A stretch of DNA of 8,646 nt, from contig JAITHG010000312.1 of assembly GCA_031280075.1 (NCBI GenBank), positions 1 through 8,646 of the forward strand, given 5' to 3'. A program made the translations under genes and the position numbers. The notes under the pieces were generated by a model that worked only from the letters and a program-made list of their open reading frames with translations, made no database searches and was not told the DNA's origin. Shown here one piece after another: positions 6,012-8,646 of this stretch (its first letter is position 1; the number at the start of each line of letters is the position of its first letter). This DNA comes from Eubacteriales Family XIII. Incertae Sedis bacterium (GTDB lineage: Bacteria; Bacillota_A; Clostridia; Peptostreptococcales; Anaerovoracaceae).

Positions 6012-7334
6012 TCATGTCTCCCAAGAAGCGATCCATTGCGCCGCTTCCAGTATCGTATCACAGATTTGGTGCGGTTGGGAATCATATTTGCCGTCTTTTC
6101 CCGCCTCCCCTGTCTGCAGCAGTATTGTGCGTAGCCCAGCGTTCTCTCCTGCCTGCACGTCCACCGTCGTGTCACCGACCATCCAGGACGCACGCACGTC
6201 GATGTTGTAGAGCCTGACAAATTCATCGATCATACCCGTCTTTGGCTTTCGGCAGGCGCAGTCGATCTTGAACGCCGGGTTTTCCTCCGGGAACCCCTTG
6301 TCAGGGTGGTGAGGGCAGTAGCGGATCCCGTCGAGCAGCGCACCTTCCCGGCCAAGCAGCGTTGTCATCTTCCTGTGGATGGTCTCGATGTCCCCGCAGG
6401 AGCAGAGGCCGCGCGCCACCGAGGGCTGGTTCGTGACCACGAGGACGAGGTAGCCCGCGTCGTTCAGCAGGCGCACAGCGCGCGCCGCGCCGTCCACTAG
6501 CACAAAATCCTCCTCGCGGAAAATCAGCCCGTTCTCCTCGTTGAGTGTCCCGTCCCGGTCGAGGAAAACCGCGCGTTGGAGCAAGCGCAGGTTTCGTGCC
6601 TGCACGAGCCCGCTGCGGAGGGCACGCTCTGTCTCCTCGAGGCGCTCCGGCGTCCCGGCGTCCTTCACGTACTCGGGCGTGCGGTAGGCATAGAGCGCGC
6701 CTGCGCATTCGCCCGACAGGATCCGCGCCAGGACATCCTTTTCGAGATCGGCAAAGCCCGGCCTGCCGATGGTGTCTACGATGGAAGAAGAAAAGCAGTA
6801 CAACCCTGCGTTGACGCAGTTGTCGTACCAAAAATCCCTCGGCTCGTTCTTTGGCAGGATGCCCGTGACGCGTCCGCTCTCCGCGTCCGCCAGCACGATG
6901 TCCGAGTCGTAGGGGTGGGAATTCGGATGCACGAGCAAGGTGCCCTTCCCGCCGCAGCGTCGATGGAAGCCGACAAAGCGTCTAATGTCGATGTCAAATA
7001 CGATGTCGCCGAAGACGAGCAGGAAATCGTCCGCCAGCTCGCCGCGCAGTTCGTACAGCGCGCCCGCCGTCCCGAGCGGCGCATCCTCGCGGAAACAGCG
7101 GATGCGCACGCCAAAGCCGCTTCCGTCCCCGAAATATTCCTCGATGACCTCCCCGAGATGCCCCGTGGCGATGAGGATGTCGCGCACCCCGTTCTCCCGC
7201 AACGTGTCGATTTGCCGCGCGAGCAGCGGGACTCCGTCCACGGGCACCATGGACTTCGGCACGATGTCGCCCGTCGTCGGCAACAACCGTGTGCCCTTGC
7301 CGCCCGCTATGATGACAGCCTGCGTGCCGTTCAA
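6012..7334 (-). CDS. Bifunctional sugar-1-phosphate nucleotidyltransferase (HddC-like) / GmhB-type HAD-IIIA phosphatase
   Basis: 440-residue fusion of two enzymes. Residues 1-240: nucleotidyltransferase with AVIIAGGKGTRLLP (6-19), PKSMVPVDGVPLL (26-38), EDAPLGTAGALYEL (83-96), metal-binding GD at 109-110 and YVKDAGTPERL. Residues 254-440: HAD phosphatase with FLDRDGTLNEENG (Asp259 nucleophile, Asp261), VVTNQPSVARG (300-309), the GmhB zinc ligands CPH (Cys340, His342) and CAC (Cys359, Cys361), CRKPKTGM, and VGDTTVDV (Asp388). Family roles: GmhB removes the C7 phosphate from heptose-1,7-bisphosphate; HddC then couples heptose-1-phosphate to GTP. Thus two consecutive steps sit in one chain. The start is TTG 7334, overlapping the preceding stop in TTGA, with GAGGT six bases upstream. 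Upstream in-frame ATGs would lie inside the preceding gene and precede the conserved N-terminus. GDP specificity is assumed from the HddA partner; the nucleotidyltransferase half alone could use another nucleotide. Confidence 0.9.
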   Translation of the reverse strand: MNGTQAVIIAGGKGTRLLPTTGDIVPKSMVPVDGVPLLARQIDTLRENGVRDILIATGHLGEVIEEYFGDGSGFGVRIRCFREDAPLGTAGALYELRGELADDFLLVFGDIVFDIDIRRFVGFHRRCGGKGTLLVHPNSHPYDSDIVLADAESGRVTGILPKNEPRDFWYDNCVNAGLYCFSSSIVDTIGRPGFADLEKDVLARILSGECAGALYAYRTPEYVKDAGTPERLEETERALRSGLVQARNLRLLQRAVFLDRDGTLNEENGLIFREEDFVLVDGAARAVRLLNDAGYLVLVVTNQPSVARGLCSCGDIETIHRKMTTLLGREGALLDGIRYCPHHPDKGFPEENPAFKIDCACRKPKTGMIDEFVRLYNIDVRASWMVGDTTVDVQAGENAGLRTILLQTGEAGKDGKYDSQPHQICDTILEAAQWIASWET

Positions 7335-8278
7335 GCCAGCACCTCGCACACCGTGCGCGCGACTGCCTCGTCCGAAGTCATCGAGGCGCGCCATCCCGTC
7401 GCATGGATCTTCGACAGGTCGTAGGCGAAGGCCGGCACGTCCCCGCGCCAACCGCCTCGCCCACCCGTAAAATGCACAGGGATGCCCGCCAGCCCCATCC
7501 CTTCGAGCACGAGCTCGCCGATGCGCCAGACAGGTGTCTGCGTCTCCACGCCGATGTTGTAGATGCTGACACCGCCCCCGGCGGCAAGCCCGTCCATGCC
7601 CTGCAGGATGCCGCCCACGAGGTCGCTCACGTGCATGTAAGGCTTCACCTGCGAGCCGTCGCCCAAAATCGTGAGCTGGGAGGGATCGTCCTTCAGCCGC
7701 CGCACGAAATCAAAGATGGCACCGTGCGTCAGACGGGAGCCTACAACGTTTGGGAAGCGATAGATGAGCGCGTCCAGTCCGTCCATATAGGAGTAGGCGT
7801 GGATCAAAGCCTCCGAGCCCAGCTTTGCCGCGCCGTAGTAGGAGATGGGGCGCAGATCCGCCGCACCCTCACCGACCGCCTCGCCCTCCTTTTCGCCGTA
7901 TACCGCCGAAGTCGAGGCGAAGAACAGCCGCTTCACGTCAAAGGTGCGCATACATTCCAGAAGGCAGAATGTCGTCGTGTACGTATTCCTGTATTCGATC
8001 TGCGGATCCTTGGCGCTCGCCTGAATGTCGGAGTTTGCCGCAAGGTGGCAGACGCAGTCGAAGCGTCCCGAACGGAAGACCTCCCGCAGCGCGTCTGCGT
8101 CCGTGACATCCATCTCGACGAAGCTGAGATTCGCCCTGTCCGGGATGGCAAGCAGGTTTTCCTGCCCGCACCCGATGCTCAGGTCGTCCACGCAGACGAC
8201 CTCCTGCCCCTGAAGCAACAAGGCTTCAACCAAATGGCTTCCGATGAACCCGGCACCTCCCGCAACCAGTACCCGCAA
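7331..8278 (-). CDS. NAD-dependent SDR epimerase/dehydratase
   Basis: 315-residue extended SDR nucleotide-sugar enzyme of the GalE/RmlB type. Seen: GGAGFIGSH (7-15) NAD-binding loop, VDDLS (30-34) with an acidic residue favouring NAD over NADP, HLAANSD (78-84), FASTSAVYGE (120-129; Ser124 probable catalytic), Tyr148-x3-Lys152 in SYYGAAK, RFPNVVG, and KPYMHVSDLV in the substrate domain. Family role: oxidation at C4 of a nucleotide sugar followed by epimerisation or dehydration. Lying between the heptose kinase and nucleotidyltransferase genes, it may act on GDP-heptose, as SDR enzymes in Campylobacter capsule heptose clusters do; UDP-glucose/GlcNAc 4-epimerase activity is the alternative. The start is TTG 8278, with AGGAGG at 8286-8291 seven bases upstream and the Rossmann motif beginning at residue 3; no in-frame ATG fits. 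The gene begins 26 bases after the kinase stop. Confidence 0.85.
   Translation of the reverse strand: MRVLVAGGAGFIGSHLVEALLLQGQEVVCVDDLSIGCGQENLLAIPDRANLSFVEMDVTDADALREVFRSGRFDCVCHLAANSDIQASAKDPQIEYRNTYTTTFCLLECMRTFDVKRLFFASTSAVYGEKEGEAVGEGAADLRPISYYGAAKLGSEALIHAYSYMDGLDALIYRFPNVVGSRLTHGAIFDFVRRLKDDPSQLTILGDGSQVKPYMHVSDLVGGILQGMDGLAAGGGVSIYNIGVETQTPVWRIGELVLEGMGLAGIPVHFTGGRGGWRGDVPAFAYDLSKIHATGWRASMTSDEAVARTVCEVLA
7341..7345 (-). promoter_or_regulatory. Shine-Dalgarno supporting the TTG start at 7334
   Basis: GAGGT (minus strand, 7345 to 7341) is six bases from TTG 7334. It lies within the last codons of the SDR gene, which ends in the TTGA overlap, so the fusion gene is probably translated by coupling. 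Confidence 0.6.
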
Positions 8279-8285
8279 TTTGAAC

Positions 8286-8291
8286 CCTCCT
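8286..8291 (-). promoter_or_regulatory. Shine-Dalgarno supporting the TTG start at 8278
   Basis: AGGAGG (minus strand, 8291 to 8286) lies seven bases before TTG 8278 in the 26-base gap after the kinase gene. This consensus site makes the TTG start convincing despite the rare codon. Confidence 0.7.
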
Positions 8292-8304
8292 TTGACAATC
8301 GCCG

Positions 8305-8646
8305 TCAGTCGGCGTAAATAACCTTTGCCCCGCCGTTCTCGAAGGAGAACGGCAGTTCCACCAAGTCGCTGAGGGCGGAGCGCAGCCCCGCCTGCCGCTC
8401 CTCTTCGCAGTAGAACAACAGGAAGCCGCCTCCGCCTGCCCCAAGCAGTTTGCCTCCACCCGCACCGGCCGCCATCGCACGCCCGTATAGCTCGTCGATG
8501 CCCGAGGACGAAATGCCGGACGCAAGCTCCCGCTTGAGCAGCCAGCCCCGGTGCAGGATGTCGCCGAACACCGATGTCTCGCCCTCCGTCAGGGCGAGTC
8601 GCAGCTGCACCGCAAGCTCCGTCATAGCGACGAGATTTTGGAATTT
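8305..8646 (-). CDS. hddA: GHMP-family heptose 7-phosphate kinase (HddA-like), C-terminal part
   Basis: The frame is open from the right window edge (first codons KFQNLVA) to TGA 8305-8307, giving the last 113 residues; the N-terminus is outside. Seen: FGDILHRGWLLKRELASGIS followed by IDELYGRAMAAGAGGGKLLG and AGGGGFLLFYC, which is the characteristic C-terminal GHMP kinase segment of HddA-type enzymes, ending in GGAKVIYAD. Family role: ATP-dependent phosphorylation of D-glycero-D-manno-heptose 7-phosphate at C1, giving the alpha-1,7-bisphosphate. The ATP-binding PxxGLGSSA loop expected near the middle of the protein is not in the window. With the GmhA-like, GmhB and HddC-like domains downstream in the same direction, the set covers the GDP-heptose route. 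Related fucose and other sugar kinases share this C-terminal motif, but the operon favours HddA. An ATG at 8625 is internal. Confidence 0.85.
   Translation of the reverse strand, partial: KFQNLVAMTELAVQLRLALTEGETSVFGDILHRGWLLKRELASGISSSGIDELYGRAMAAGAGGGKLLGAGGGGFLLFYCEEERQAGLRSALSDLVELPFSFENGGAKVIYAD

Noticed and set aside
5996..6226. 76-residue N-terminal extension of the gmhA-like gene
   Set aside because: It overlaps the C-terminal HAD domain of the upstream gene in another frame; a good ribosome site and normal GmhA length support ATG 5995.
6576..8317. Plus-strand frames opposite the nucleotidyltransferase and SDR genes (6576-7424, 7403-8317)
   Set aside because: Both are antisense to genes with complete catalytic motifs and have no homology that I recognise.
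1..8646. CRISPR arrays, tRNA/rRNA genes, insertion sequences or attachment sites
   Set aside because: No regularly spaced repeats, no transposase or integrase motifs and no recognisable RNA gene; almost every base is in a glycan gene.

Overview
The window is a GC-rich, densely packed surface-glycan biosynthesis locus. It holds two convergent gene blocks that meet at a 23-base gap (4334-4356). No RNA genes, transposases, integrases or CRISPR arrays were seen. Codon use, the gene mix (a DHHW/AlgX-type protein, an Eps/Pgl-like priming set and a GDP-heptose set) and the style of the proteins suggest a bacterium such as a high-GC Negativicute (Selenomonas-like). That placement is a low-confidence impression with no marker gene behind it.

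Plus-strand block (2-4333). The window opens inside the 3' part of a DHHW/AlgX-like SGNH-type protein, probably linked to polysaccharide acetylation or export. A short AT-rich gap (581-645) follows, holding a good extended -10 promoter and a 12-bp tandem repeat. Four tightly packed genes come next: a LegC/PglE-family PLP aminotransferase, a PglC/EpsL-type monotopic phosphoglycosyl transferase, a PglD/EpsM/NeuD-type hexapeptide acetyltransferase, and an EpsD-like family 4 glycosyltransferase. Together they look like the module that builds a 2,4-diacetamido-2,4,6-trideoxyhexose (N,N'-diacetylbacillosamine type), loads it on undecaprenyl phosphate and adds the next sugar. The 4,6-dehydratase that must act first (PglF/EpsC) is not in the window.

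Minus-strand block (8646-4357, read right to left). It contains the 3' part of a GHMP heptose-7-phosphate kinase (HddA), an NAD-dependent SDR epimerase/dehydratase, a fusion of a sugar-1-phosphate nucleotidyltransferase (HddC-like) with a GmhB-type HAD phosphatase, a GmhA-like sedoheptulose-7-phosphate isomerase, and a family 2 glycosyltransferase. These cover all four steps of the established GmhA - HddA - GmhB - HddC route to GDP-D-glycero-alpha-D-manno-heptose. The SDR may modify the heptose and the GT2 may transfer it. Two of these genes start with TTG behind strong Shine-Dalgarno sequences.

The simplest reading is one lipid-linked glycan (O-antigen, capsule, exopolysaccharide or glycoprotein glycan) primed by a bacillosamine-type sugar and containing heptose. 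All families are known. The more unusual points are the enzyme fusion, the repeat-flanked insert in the GT4 gene, the in-frame 9-bp tandem repeats at the end of the pglC-like gene, and active-site substitutions in the PglD-like and GmhA-like proteins.
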